Of a stretch of 64,000 nt of DNA, positions 12,301 to 22,061 are shown piece after piece (positions within the stretch are counted from its first letter, which is position 1; every line of letters begins with the position of its first letter). Origin of the DNA: Plasmodium malariae (taxonomy: Eukaryota; Apicomplexa; Aconoidasida; Haemosporida; Plasmodiidae); the NCBI RefSeq assembly GCF_900090045.1, contig NC_041786.1:2722501-2786500 (forward strand), read 5' to 3'. A program made the position numbers and the translations under genes. The notes beneath the pieces are model-generated. The model did not search any database. It had not been told where the DNA came from and worked only from the letters and a program-made list of their open reading frames with translations.

Positions 12301-13987
12301 GGACGACATATGTGCAGTGATGTTCCATGAAAGGGAGTGTTACAACTTGACGGACAAAGTAAGTTGCGCTATGTATTCTCCTAATGGAAAATACATATGT
12401 ATAGGGTATCTAAACAATTTAATAGAAGTGTTGTATAGTGACACGTTAAAACTGCATTTAACATTATATGGACATAGTTTGCCAATTACGTGTATGGATA
12501 TTTCGAAGGATAACAAGATATTAGCATCTGGTTCATCAGACAAGTATTTATTTTTATGGAATTTAGAATATGGTAGTATAAACAAGAGGTTGCATATAGA
12601 TTGTGATGTATTAACGAGAATTCAATTTTTTTATGAACATAATAATTTAATAAGTATATCAAGAGATGGATATATAAAGATGTGGGACTGCGTAAAATTT
12701 CAATGTATTTGTACTGTAGATGGGACTTTTGGTACTTTAACATCCTTAGTAATTAGTTCAACCGATGATTTTTTTTTAACTTCTGGAAATTTCAAGAGTA
12801 TTAGATACTGGAAAAGAGGAGATGATTTAATATTCTTAGAAGAAGAAAGAGATAAAGAATTGAATTTACAAATAGAAAAGGAAGCACTTAGAAATGATTT
12901 ATTATATCCATCTTCTGTAGAGAAAAATGTATTGCTAAATAAAGCTACAATTAAAACCATTGAAACTATTAAGTCATCAGAAAAATTGATAGAATATTTA
13001 GATATTATTGAAGAAGAATTGACTTTATTAGATATCTATTACAAAAATTTAACAGCGTATGAAGAAGCAAAACAAAAAAATGAACTCCCAGATTTTGTAC
13101 AAGCACCAAATAAACCAAAACCTAGACCAGAATTATTACATAAAAATCCATTTGAATTTATAATTGAAGTTATGTGTAATATTAAAAATAATATATTAAA
13201 TGAAGTCTTAATATCTTTACCTTTTTCTTATGCTTATAAATTGTTAAATTATATTAAAACGTATCTTATCGCTTTTTACTTTTTTCAAAAAATTCAAGAT
13301 AATTACAAAAAATTTATCGCATGTGGAAATTTTAATTTCCATGTAGAATATTCAATAAACATCGTTTTGTCAATTATAAATATTTACAGAAATCAGTTCT
13401 TATTCGACACCAAATTTAGATTCCTCCTTTATGAGTTGCATCAACTTATTACGCCTCATTTGAAAAAGTCAGTAGAGCAATGTTCCTTTAATCAGACGAC
13501 TCTGGATTTTTTGATAAATTCGTTGGACAACGACGGTTATGATGATGACAATGAGAGTGAAGATGATGTGAATGACGATGATGTGAATGACGATGATGTG
13601 AATGGCGATGATGTGAATGGCGATGATGTGAATGGCGATGATGTGAATGGCGATGATGATAACGACGTTATCGATGAACTATATCTGAATGCACAGTTGC
13701 AGAGGGATAATCTGTCTCGTTATAAACAAAAGAGAAGATCAAGGAAAAATTTTAAAGCTGAAAAGGGGGTACGCAAGAAGTTACACATTAATGGATCATT
13801 AAGGGGGTCTGATGTAGCACGAAAAGCGGCAAATGAAACGGGTGGCGAGGACGACAAAGAAACAGAAGACGAGGAAGACGAAATAACAAACGGTGCGGAA
13901 GATGAAATAACAGACGGTGTGGAAGATGAAATAACAGATGGTGCGGAAGATGAAATAACAGACGGTGCGGAAGATGAAGATAAGTAA
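9372..13987 (+). CDS. UTP12: U3 small nucleolar RNA-associated protein 12 (WDR3/DIP2)
   Basis: WD40 subunit of the UTP-B part of the small-subunit processome, acting in nucleolar pre-18S rRNA maturation. Two exons, 9372-9474 and 9846-13987, give 1414 aa. The N-terminus MVKSYDRYEFEDCFGIV matches the start of Utp12/WDR3 proteins. WD repeats are visible (e.g. IIIWDVTNDKGIFKLEGHSN, ASGSSDKYLFLWNLEYGS) in blocks near residues 35-330, 620-735 and 870-1030. The C-terminal Utp12 domain is at about 1078-1250, with the ELLHKNPFEFI entry and LPFSYAYKLLNYI core. Species-specific inserts are a Lys coiled segment, a Glu-rich stretch (about 520-610), an acidic EEMEDE/EFEAEDKM repeat (about 813-856) and an acidic repetitive tail. 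The long open frame continuing 5' of 9846 is intron read-through; the exon 1 ATG is preferred because it supplies the family N-terminus. Confidence 0.93.
13562..13663 (+). repeat. 15-bp coding repeat (DDVNG/DDVND)
   Basis: Near-perfect tandem copies of GATGATGTGAATGRC inside the UTP12 tail encode Asp-Asp-Val-Asn-Gly/Asp. Adjacent copies differ at one base (GGC versus GAC), which suggests recent slippage or unequal exchange. Confidence 0.9.
13894..13982 (+). repeat. 24-bp coding repeat (EDEITDGA)
   Basis: About four copies of a 24-base unit encoding Glu-Asp-Glu-Ile-Thr-Asp-Gly-Ala/Val at the extreme C-terminus of UTP12. The protein ends within the array (EDEDK, stop at 13985-13987). Confidence 0.9.
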
Positions 13988-16434
13988 TAATACTCGATCG
14001 AGGAAGAAATGGTAAAAGAGCATAAATAAACAAATAGTTAGATCAGGATGAAGAACAAAAGAAAATAAAAATATTGAGCTTGGGGTTGTATTTAAAACAT
14101 GGAAACTGCTTATGAGAAAAAGTCATGAAAGTAAAGATAAAAAACAGGGGACTTGAAAAACATTTACTAAAACGTGGGTTACACACAATATAGCAGAAGA
14201 AAAAAAAAAAAAAAAAATGTAAATGAAAAAAAAATCTTAGCCATTTCAAATTTGTTGAATATAGGAACATAAATTCACACGTGAAATTTTTTAAGTTTTG
14301 TTTTTTTACACATAAATGTGTTGTTCTTTCCTTTTTTTTTTTTTTTTTTTCTGTATAAACACATATTTCCTTTTTCCATTTGCACATACGTACTCCCATT
14401 ATTTCTTCCTGTTTCACATATAAACTCGAATTATATTCTCCTTTTTTTAAACTCATTTTCGTTTCTTTTTCGTTTAACGTCATTTTATTGAGATTTATCT
14501 TATTTTGCCTTTTTTTATTACTTTTATTTTACGCCTTTGACATTTTTGTGCTCAACTTTCCTTTTTTTTTTAATTTTTTAATTAAATGAAAATATATTTC
14601 CCCCTTTTCCTCTTGCGCTTAAAATGTATTTTATACTATAATTGAAAGAGCACTGGGGTTAAATTGAAAACACACATATATTTATACAACATAAGAAAAT
14701 ATATAGAAAAGTGTAAAAAAAACGTTTTTTTTAATTATGTTTTATTTTGTTAAATATAGCATAAAAACTGCAGTGTGTTTTTGTTTTTTTTTTTTTTCCC
14801 TTTTATGTGTAGTGTACACTTATATATATAAATCAAAATAATTGATTAGAGAAGCATTTTTTCCAAATAGTGTTTTCGTTTCCATATATTGGAAAAATGA
14901 GCAATTTTCCAGGGATAAATTGAAAAAAAGAAAAAGGAAAAGCATAAAGGCCAAGATTAAAGAAAAGAATAAAGAAAAAGAAAAGAAAAGAAAAGAAAAA
15001 GGGACGTGAACGTGGGAAATATGAATGGAAATCCCGTTTCTCGAACTGAGTAACATGACCCATACAAGTTTTAAAATACATTACCAATGGAACAAACAAA
15101 AGTGAAAACTTTAACGTGTAAAAAAAAATTTGTACATTCATATGATAAATAATCGTTAAAAATTAGAACATGTCCAATAGCACTATTATAATTGTTAAAT
15201 AATATATCTACAAAAAGTAAAGCGAAATAAAGCAAAAATAAAGCAAAGCAAAATTAAATGAAATAAAATAAATTGAATTAAATTGGAAGAAAGAAAAAAT
15301 ATAAAATAAACGGAAAGTAAAAAAAAAAAAATAAATAATAAAATAATATTTTATTAAATTAAATGAAGTACAATAATAAATTGTACTAAGGACAAAAAAA
15401 AAAAAAAAAAAAAAGAAAGAGGAGAAGGAAAATGAAAATGAAATAAAAGCCAATAATAAACTTAAAAAAATAAAATAAAATAATAAAAAAGTAATAAAAT
15501 GAACGTTATAAAAAAAAAAGAAAAGTACATAACTTCAAAAAAAAAATATTAAGGAACATTAAAGAAGAAAAATCCTTAATAAACATTGAAAAAAAGAACA
15601 GGAATGAAGAAGCATATTTGAAAAAAAAAAAGGATTTTTATATTTAAATACGTAAAAAAATATAAAAATACATTCCACAAGTTTACGTCAGTATATTAAT
15701 AAACAAGCAATGAAGAGTAACCCATAAGAAGCAATGGGTAGGTACTATTAATTGGACATTTACATATAATAATATTTATTCCCATTCAGCATTATCAATT
15801 TTTAAATTTTGTATAATAATTTTGTATAATAATTTTGTATAATAATTTTGTATAATAATTTTGTATAATAAATTTGTATAATAATTTTGTGTAATAATTT
15901 TCTTTAATAATTTTGTTTAATAAATTTATTTTTTTTTTTACTTGTGTGTTTTTTTTTTTCATTTTTTTTTTTTTATGAGCCTATATCTATATCATTATTT
16001 AGATAAGTAATATTAATACAAAACATGTATATGGTATTACTTGTATACGAATTCAGGGCTTCTTCCCCTCTTTGCTTATATTTCACAGCTTTGTAACGTA
16101 GCAAATAAATAATTTTACAGCGTCATAACTTCGTATCTACATAATTTTTCAGCATCATAGCTTCATCACTAAATTATTTCGAAGCGTTAAATCTTTGGAA
16201 CTACAAATTTTTGTAACGTCAAATTTTTTAAACTTCAAAATTTTGTAACATCGAACTTTTGTAACTTCAAACATTTGCAACTTGACAACTTGGAGCTTGA
16301 TCGAGGGAGGGACGAAATTTTTTAGTATCTTTTTATTTTCCCTTTTTGAGAAAAAGAATTATATGGTACATTTTTTTTTTTTTTTTTTTGAGTGAGAAAA
16401 ATTGACTCTTGAAGATTTGTCTGAAAGAAGATAT
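13988..16434. other. intergenic region UTP12-MDR2
   Basis: This 2.4-kb spacer holds strongly strand-biased runs: T-rich at 14280-14610, A-rich at 14920-15640. A TTTTGTATAATAA minisatellite lies at about 15815-15930. From about 16190 to 16300 there is a degenerate TTGTAACTTCAAA-like repeat. I see no supported gene. It probably contains the UTP12 3' UTR and a long MDR2 promoter and leader. Confidence 0.5.
15815..15930. repeat. 13-bp minisatellite TTTTGTATAATAA
   Basis: About eight to nine tandem copies with single-base drift (TTTGTATAATAA, TTTGTGTAATAA, TTTCTTTAATAA). It sits about 500-600 bases upstream of the MDR2 start codon. Confidence 0.85.
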
Positions 16435-19400
16435 ATGATCATAAAAATGGATGTATCGAACTATGAGTATTTAAGATATCTAGGAATTCAAAATGAGATA
16501 AAAAGAAGAAAAATACATAAAAATTTAACTATATATCACTTAATAGATATTGTAATATTAATATTATTATTTTTTAGTTGTTATAAATTTAGTATAAAAT
16601 TTTGTTATAAATATGAAAAGGAAATATTTTATAATTTTTATAAATCGTTAATAGATTTATTTTTTTTAAATATTACAAGAATAGTATATACCATCCTTTT
16701 ACTTTTTTTTTATTCGAGAATAAGTAAATTAAATACATTAGAAAATGTATATGTGTTCTCAAGGCATTTCACAGGGATTCTAGCACTCACGAATTGTATA
16801 AAGATGATAAATTTTCATTATAATGTAAATCCAGATCAAAATTTTTCCAATAATTTGTATTTAAATATAGCTAGAGTGTCTATCATTATATATAGTGTAC
16901 TGTCGTCCATATATTTCTACTATTGTCAGTATAAATTATATAATGTTAAGAAAAGAAACATAATAGCTGAAACGGAATTGGAAAGAATTTTACTCAGAGA
17001 TATAAAATCCAAGAAGTACAAATTGTTCAATGGGGAACTAAGAAGTGACATACTAGATACAGATTGTAGTACCTTAAATAATGATACAATACCAATAGAC
17101 TATAAAAATATTACAGATTTTAATTTATCGTATAGTAAGTTAAAAAACTCAGATGAAGTATTTAAGAATGTAAAAAGATGTAGAAGATGGTACAGAAAGA
17201 AATCTACTCAGATAGCGGACAATGTAATTGGAGGAAAAAACATAAATGAAGCTTTGCTTAAAAAAAAAAAAAAAAATTATTCCCATGAAAATAATGATGA
17301 AGATTGTGCTTCTTTTAATGCTAATATAAATTATTTAGAAAATAAATTAACATACAAAGAGTTTAAGAATATTTTGTTACCCTATTTATGGCCTAGTAGA
17401 AGAGTAGATTTAAAAGGAAACAGTTTAACGTTGCGAACTTATATAGTGTTCATAATTTTATTTATCATTTTATCAAAAATTTTTAGTGTAATTTCTCCCA
17501 TATATCTTGGTATAGCATCAAATGAGGTTTTAAAAAAAAATATGACAAATTCTATTTATTTTTTGGCATTATATGTAACCTTTTTTTTTATATCCAAATT
17601 TTTGAAGGAAATGTGTGGGATATTATATTCACAAGTACAGCAGTCTGCATTTATCGAATTACAAGAATCAATATTTCAAAGTTTTCATAATTTATCGTAT
17701 GAATGGTTTTCAACAAAAAATGTTGGAGGTATAATGAGAATAGTTGATAGAGGCACTGAAAGTGCTAACAGTTTAATGAATTCTTTATTAATGTATATCA
17801 TACCAGCAACAATAGAAGGAGTTGTAACATGTGTTATATTTGTATTTAAATATAAGAATAGTCTCTTAGGTAGTGTACTTTTTATCGGTTTAACATTATA
17901 TATATATGCTACAATAAAAATAACAAAATGGAGAAAAAAAATTCGAAGTAAAGCAAATAAAATGGATAATGTATATCATGATATAGCACATGATTCTTTG
18001 ACAAACTATGAGAATGTAAAATATTTTAGTAATGAAAATTTTGAAATAAAACGATTTTGTAATGCTTTGTCAAACTATAATAGATATAACCTTAAAATTT
18101 TGAACAGTTTAGGTATTTTGAATAGTATTCAACAATTTATATTAAATAGTACTCTATTCTTTACCTTATTATGTGTTATATATATGATAATAAAAGATGG
18201 AGCAGATAGTGGAACATTTATAAGTGTTGTTGTATATACATCCAATGTATTTGCCCCGTTAAGTATATTAGGTACTCTCTATGCAAACATAGTAAAATCA
18301 TTTACAGATATTAGTGACCTTACAGACATTTTGAGAGAAAAAATTGATATGTCTGATGACTCTGGATTAGAACCATTTGCACTGACATCTCATGAGAAGA
18401 AGTTTGGTGTGAGTATTCAATTTATTGATGTTAATTTTATTTACCCTTCTCAACCATTACACATGTCTTTAAAGGATATTAATATTTATATACAACCAGG
18501 TACAACATGTGCTATTGTTGGTCATACAGGTTCAGGAAAAACTACCATTTCGAAATTGTTATATCGTTTTTATGATGCAGAAGGAGAAATCAAGATAGGT
18601 GGTAGGAATGTATGTGATTATACTAGAAATTCTATTAGAAATGTAATAGGTATAGTACCACAAGATACTATTTTATTTAATGAAACTATAAGGTATAATA
18701 TTTTATATGGTAAATTAGATGCAACTGAAGAACAATTAATACAAGCGGTGAAATCTGCACAGTTATATGATTTTATTGAATCACTACCAAAAAAGTGGGA
18801 AACACTAGTGGGAGACAAAGGTGTTAAGTTATCAGGAGGAGAAAGACAAAGAATCGCTATTGCTAGATGTTTATTAAAAGATCCAAAAATTGTTATATTT
18901 GATGAAGCTACTAGTTCCTTAGATTCAAGAACAGAATTTTTATTTCAAAAAGCGGTAGAAGATTTAAGAAAAAATAGAACATTAATAATTATTGCGCATA
19001 GACTTAGTACCATTTCTTCATCGGAATTAATTATATTATTAAATAAAGGAAGAATTATAGAGAGAGGGACGCATCAATATTTGTTAAAACTCAATGGTGA
19101 ATATACAGAGATGTGGAACATGCAATCACGATCAAATGATTTATACACAGATAATACTTCTTCATGTAATGATGAAAATAAAAGTCTACCACGTACTAAG
19201 AAAACAACAAATTCTTCTAAAAATGATTTAATGACTAGCTGTAGATCTGGCAGTGCACAAAATAGTGTCTCAGGTAGTGACGCAAATAACAATTATTTTG
19301 ATCATAGTAGTAATAAGGGCGTCTGTGGTAGTAGCAGTAAGGACATCTGTGGTAGTAGCGGTAAGGAAATCTGTGGTAGTAGCGGTAAGGAAATCTGTGG

Positions 19401-20514
19401 TAATAGCAGTAAGGACCTCTGTGGTAGTAGTAGTAAAGGAGGAGAAGAGGGTGGAAAAAGTGCCAAGAATAGCAGTAGTACGAGCAGTGTTGTTAAAAGC
19501 AGGAGCAGTGCATATAGCGGCCACGGCGTTCATAATATACACAAGATGCAAAACGGCAGAGGTATGCGCAATTACAACCATAGTGCATATGACAGCTACA
19601 ATGTTAACACGAACAGTAATGAAAATAGTGTGTACCGCGCTGGTAACAAAAAGGAAAAGGAAAAGGATAAAGATAGTGATCACAGTGGTGATAGCAGCGG
19701 TAATAGCAATGACAATAGCAATGAAAATAGTAATGACAATAGTAATGATAATAACAATGACAATAACAATAACAATAGTAATGATAATAACAATGACAAT
19801 AACAATGACAATAGTAATGATAATAACAATGACAATAACAATGACAATAACAATGACAATAACAATGACAATAACAATAACAATGAAGGCAACGATAGCT
19901 ATAATGATAGCTATAACGATAGCTTACGTGGAGATAGCGGTGTTAACAGCGGTAGGAGCGACAACAAGGATATGACTTATGAAGACAAGTATGGCGACAA
20001 GATTGACGCCAATAGTGAACATAAGGATAGAGGTAATGACTTTAGAAACAGTAGCACTAGTAGCAACAATGAAAGTAGTAGCAACAATAATATGAACGAT
20101 AGCCTTAGTGGAAATAATATTGGATACAGTAATATATATAACAGTAATTATAGCGCTAAGGATGTAGAGGGTAAGAGTAACCATGGTGAGAATACCATAG
20201 ACGAGCAGGCGAGAGACAACAATCTTAGCGCCAGTGATCCTATCGGAAATGACATTAGCGGCAATAACATTAGCGGCAATAACATTAACAGCAGTAACAA
20301 TAACAGCAGTAACAATAACAGCAGTAACAATAACAGCAGTAACAATAACAATATCAATAACAATTATAATACTCGCTATAGCAGCGTAGATGATGATTAC
20401 GGGTATAACAGCAACAGCAACTATAATGGGAATGATGTCAGATACAACCTGGGGAGTAGTACGAATGATAACAACGTTAATAATAATGATCGAGACGAGG
20501 ACAATTATTACTGA
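16435..20514 (+). CDS. MDR2: multidrug resistance protein 2, ABCB/HMT1-type half-transporter
   Basis: ATP-driven membrane transporter; P. falciparum MDR2 is linked to heavy-metal and drug handling. Single exon, 1359 aa from the first ATG (16435); the ATG at 16447 is an alternative start. N-terminal hydrophobic segments precede the ABC membrane domain (about residues 320-620), which carries the ATM1/HMT1 mark NVKYFSNE. The nucleotide-binding domain is complete: Walker A GHTGSGKTT (about 696), signature LSGGERQR (about 799), Walker B IVIFDEATSSLD (about 818-829), switch His in IAHRLSTI. All catalytic positions look intact. After about residue 905 comes a roughly 450-residue Ser/Asn/Asp/Gly-rich tail not expected from the P. 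falciparum protein of about 1024 aa (recalled). ATM1/ABCB6-like proteins are the nearest alternative; synteny with RPS2, QC, HDP and CEN2 favours MDR2. Confidence 0.92.
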   Translation: MIIKMDVSNYEYLRYLGIQNEIKRRKIHKNLTIYHLIDIVILILLFFSCYKFSIKFCYKYEKEIFYNFYKSLIDLFFLNITRIVYTILLLFFYSRISKLNTLENVYVFSRHFTGILALTNCIKMINFHYNVNPDQNFSNNLYLNIARVSIIIYSVLSSIYFYYCQYKLYNVKKRNIIAETELERILLRDIKSKKYKLFNGELRSDILDTDCSTLNNDTIPIDYKNITDFNLSYSKLKNSDEVFKNVKRCRRWYRKKSTQIADNVIGGKNINEALLKKKKKNYSHENNDEDCASFNANINYLENKLTYKEFKNILLPYLWPSRRVDLKGNSLTLRTYIVFIILFIILSKIFSVISPIYLGIASNEVLKKNMTNSIYFLALYVTFFFISKFLKEMCGILYSQVQQSAFIELQESIFQSFHNLSYEWFSTKNVGGIMRIVDRGTESANSLMNSLLMYIIPATIEGVVTCVIFVFKYKNSLLGSVLFIGLTLYIYATIKITKWRKKIRSKANKMDNVYHDIAHDSLTNYENVKYFSNENFEIKRFCNALSNYNRYNLKILNSLGILNSIQQFILNSTLFFTLLCVIYMIIKDGADSGTFISVVVYTSNVFAPLSILGTLYANIVKSFTDISDLTDILREKIDMSDDSGLEPFALTSHEKKFGVSIQFIDVNFIYPSQPLHMSLKDINIYIQPGTTCAIVGHTGSGKTTISKLLYRFYDAEGEIKIGGRNVCDYTRNSIRNVIGIVPQDTILFNETIRYNILYGKLDATEEQLIQAVKSAQLYDFIESLPKKWETLVGDKGVKLSGGERQRIAIARCLLKDPKIVIFDEATSSLDSRTEFLFQKAVEDLRKNRTLIIIAHRLSTISSSELIILLNKGRIIERGTHQYLLKLNGEYTEMWNMQSRSNDLYTDNTSSCNDENKSLPRTKKTTNSSKNDLMTSCRSGSAQNSVSGSDANNNYFDHSSNKGVCGSSSKDICGSSGKEICGSSGKEICGNSSKDLCGSSSKGGEEGGKSAKNSSSTSSVVKSRSSAYSGHGVHNIHKMQNGRGMRNYNHSAYDSYNVNTNSNENSVYRAGNKKEKEKDKDSDHSGDSSGNSNDNSNENSNDNSNDNNNDNNNNNSNDNNNDNNNDNSNDNNNDNNNDNNNDNNNDNNNNNEGNDSYNDSYNDSLRGDSGVNSGRSDNKDMTYEDKYGDKIDANSEHKDRGNDFRNSSTSSNNESSSNNNMNDSLSGNNIGYSNIYNSNYSAKDVEGKSNHGENTIDEQARDNNLSASDPIGNDISGNNISGNNINSSNNNSSNNNSSNNNSSNNNNINNNYNTRYSSVDDDYGYNSNSNYNGNDVRYNLGSSTNDNNVNNNDRDEDNYY
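19310..19440 (+). repeat. 24-bp coding repeat (CGSSGKEI/CGSSSKDI)
   Basis: Five to six 24-base units in the MDR2 tail encode Cys-Gly-Ser/Asn-Ser-Gly/Ser-Lys-Glu/Asp-Ile/Leu. They place a cysteine every eight residues in an otherwise Cys-poor tail. Confidence 0.88.
19686..19892 (+). repeat. Asn/Asp minisatellite of the MDR2 tail
   Basis: AATGACAATAAC/AATGATAATAGC 12-base words encode a run of about 65 residues made almost only of Asn, Asp and Ser. A second Asn/Ser array (AACAGCAGTAACAAT) is at about 20240-20360. Confidence 0.9.
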
Positions 20515-21409
20515 AACGAAGGGATATAAGTTGGTAGCAATAGTTATACACATGTGAAAATTAAAAAAAAAAAATTTTATTCACATTGAAATATCATTTA
20601 CAATAATTGTATACGCAGAGCTGTATTATATTAGTGTCCCCTCAAAAGATGCTGTTTATGGTATAATTGAAAATAAATAAGTAAAGCTGTGAGTGAATAA
20701 TTAATTAAATGGTAAAAATTTGATAGAGAAAATAATAACTCTATATAGGTCAGATATACAAGTAAATATAGTTTGCATATATTCACAAAATTTTTTTTTT
20801 TTTTTTAAATTCATTTACATTTGAGTTAATAATAATAAATTTTATTAATTTCTTGGATAAGACACTCTAACAAAGATATTAATTTTCATTTGTATGTTTT
20901 TCATATTAAATTGCACACTTATTTTTGCACAGGAAACATCGTTTCGTATATTCATGCTCGTTAATAAATATTGCTTTAACTCCCGTACACACATACAAAG
21001 ATGCTTACATATGTGTATATATACACACATGCGTAAATACGTACCTGGTTAAATACATATTTAAACACATATATATGCTTATACGTGCACATAAATATGC
21101 ATGTGCTCGTGTTGGTTAACAGCTTTTAAATTATGTTTCATGTAAATATACTTGGTCTACTTTTACTCCCAAGTTTTTACATTAATTCATTAATACATCG
21201 TCATAGTAGTTTCATAATTTCCATCATTTGGTAAATATTAATTGTTCAATGATGGAACAGTACTTCAACATAAATAGGTGACCATAATTTCTTTTTTCAT
21301 ACTATGTAAAATTAATTCGTTGTACCATTATATATACGTATATATGCATATGTATACATATACATATAAATATATATATACATATACATATATATATATA
21401 TACATATAC

Positions 21410-21440
<31 letters not shown>

Positions 21441-21952
21441 CATATATATATATATATATATACATTTGTGCACAATTCAGGCGCCTCCTAATTTTTTTAA
21501 GCGTATTTCTTTACATATATATAGTTATTATAATGTAATTCGTATTTATTTTTTCGTCCATCATTTGAATAATTTTTAAAACTCACACATAAGTTTAAAG
21601 TGAAGTCATTATGGAATTCGTTGAAAAAACAAAAAATATATTTATATATATACACTTATATTTATACATATATATAAAAATATATACATACACATGTAAT
21701 AACGTCGCTAATTTTAAACCCCTATCGCTTAAATGTATAATTGTTACAATACCAAAGGCTAAATTTGAAGAGAAAAAAAAGAAGAAAAAAAAAGAAAAAA
21801 TAGGAAAAAGGAATAGACACAAAAAATAAATAAAAAGGAAATACACAAAGATATTATGTAAAAATTAGCACCATAAAAGTACATTATAGTGGAGGGATAC
21901 ATGCTTTATACAAGAGGAAGGCATAAATTTTGGAGTAATATACATTTATGTG

Positions 21953-22002
<50 letters not shown>

Positions 22003-22061
22003 AACACATAGGCATATTTACATGTGTACGTACGCGCGCGTATACTCGAGATGAACTACAT
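20515..22061. other. convergent intergenic region MDR2-CH protein
   Basis: This spacer lies between the stop codons of MDR2 (+) and the CH-domain gene (-). It holds compound TA/CATATA microsatellites at 21330-21470 and 21955-21995. A 72-codon open frame at 21611-21829 ends in a Lys-rich tail and is discussed under rejected items. No gene is supported well enough to annotate. Confidence 0.45.

Noticed and set aside
14833..15141. Phe/Leu-rich minus-strand ORFs in the UTP12-MDR2 spacer
   Set aside because: Produced by the A-rich (AAAAG)n leader region; only about 25 codons look protein-like and there is no exon partner.
19253..20553. Long Thr/Ile/Val-rich and Leu-rich ORFs overlapping the MDR2 tail
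   Set aside because: Out-of-frame or antisense reading of the Asn/Asp/Ser repeats of MDR2, which stays open in its own frame from the ABC domains.
20845..21030. Minus-strand ORF with an RELKQYLLTSMNIRNDVS segment
   Set aside because: About 45 open codons outside repeats is within chance expectation at this base composition, and no upstream exon joins it convincingly.
21611..21829. 72-codon ORF ending in a Lys-rich tail in the MDR2/CH convergent spacer
   Set aside because: Its centre is TATATAC microsatellite sequence, there is no splice alternative removing it, and no family is recognisable. Transcript data could reverse this.
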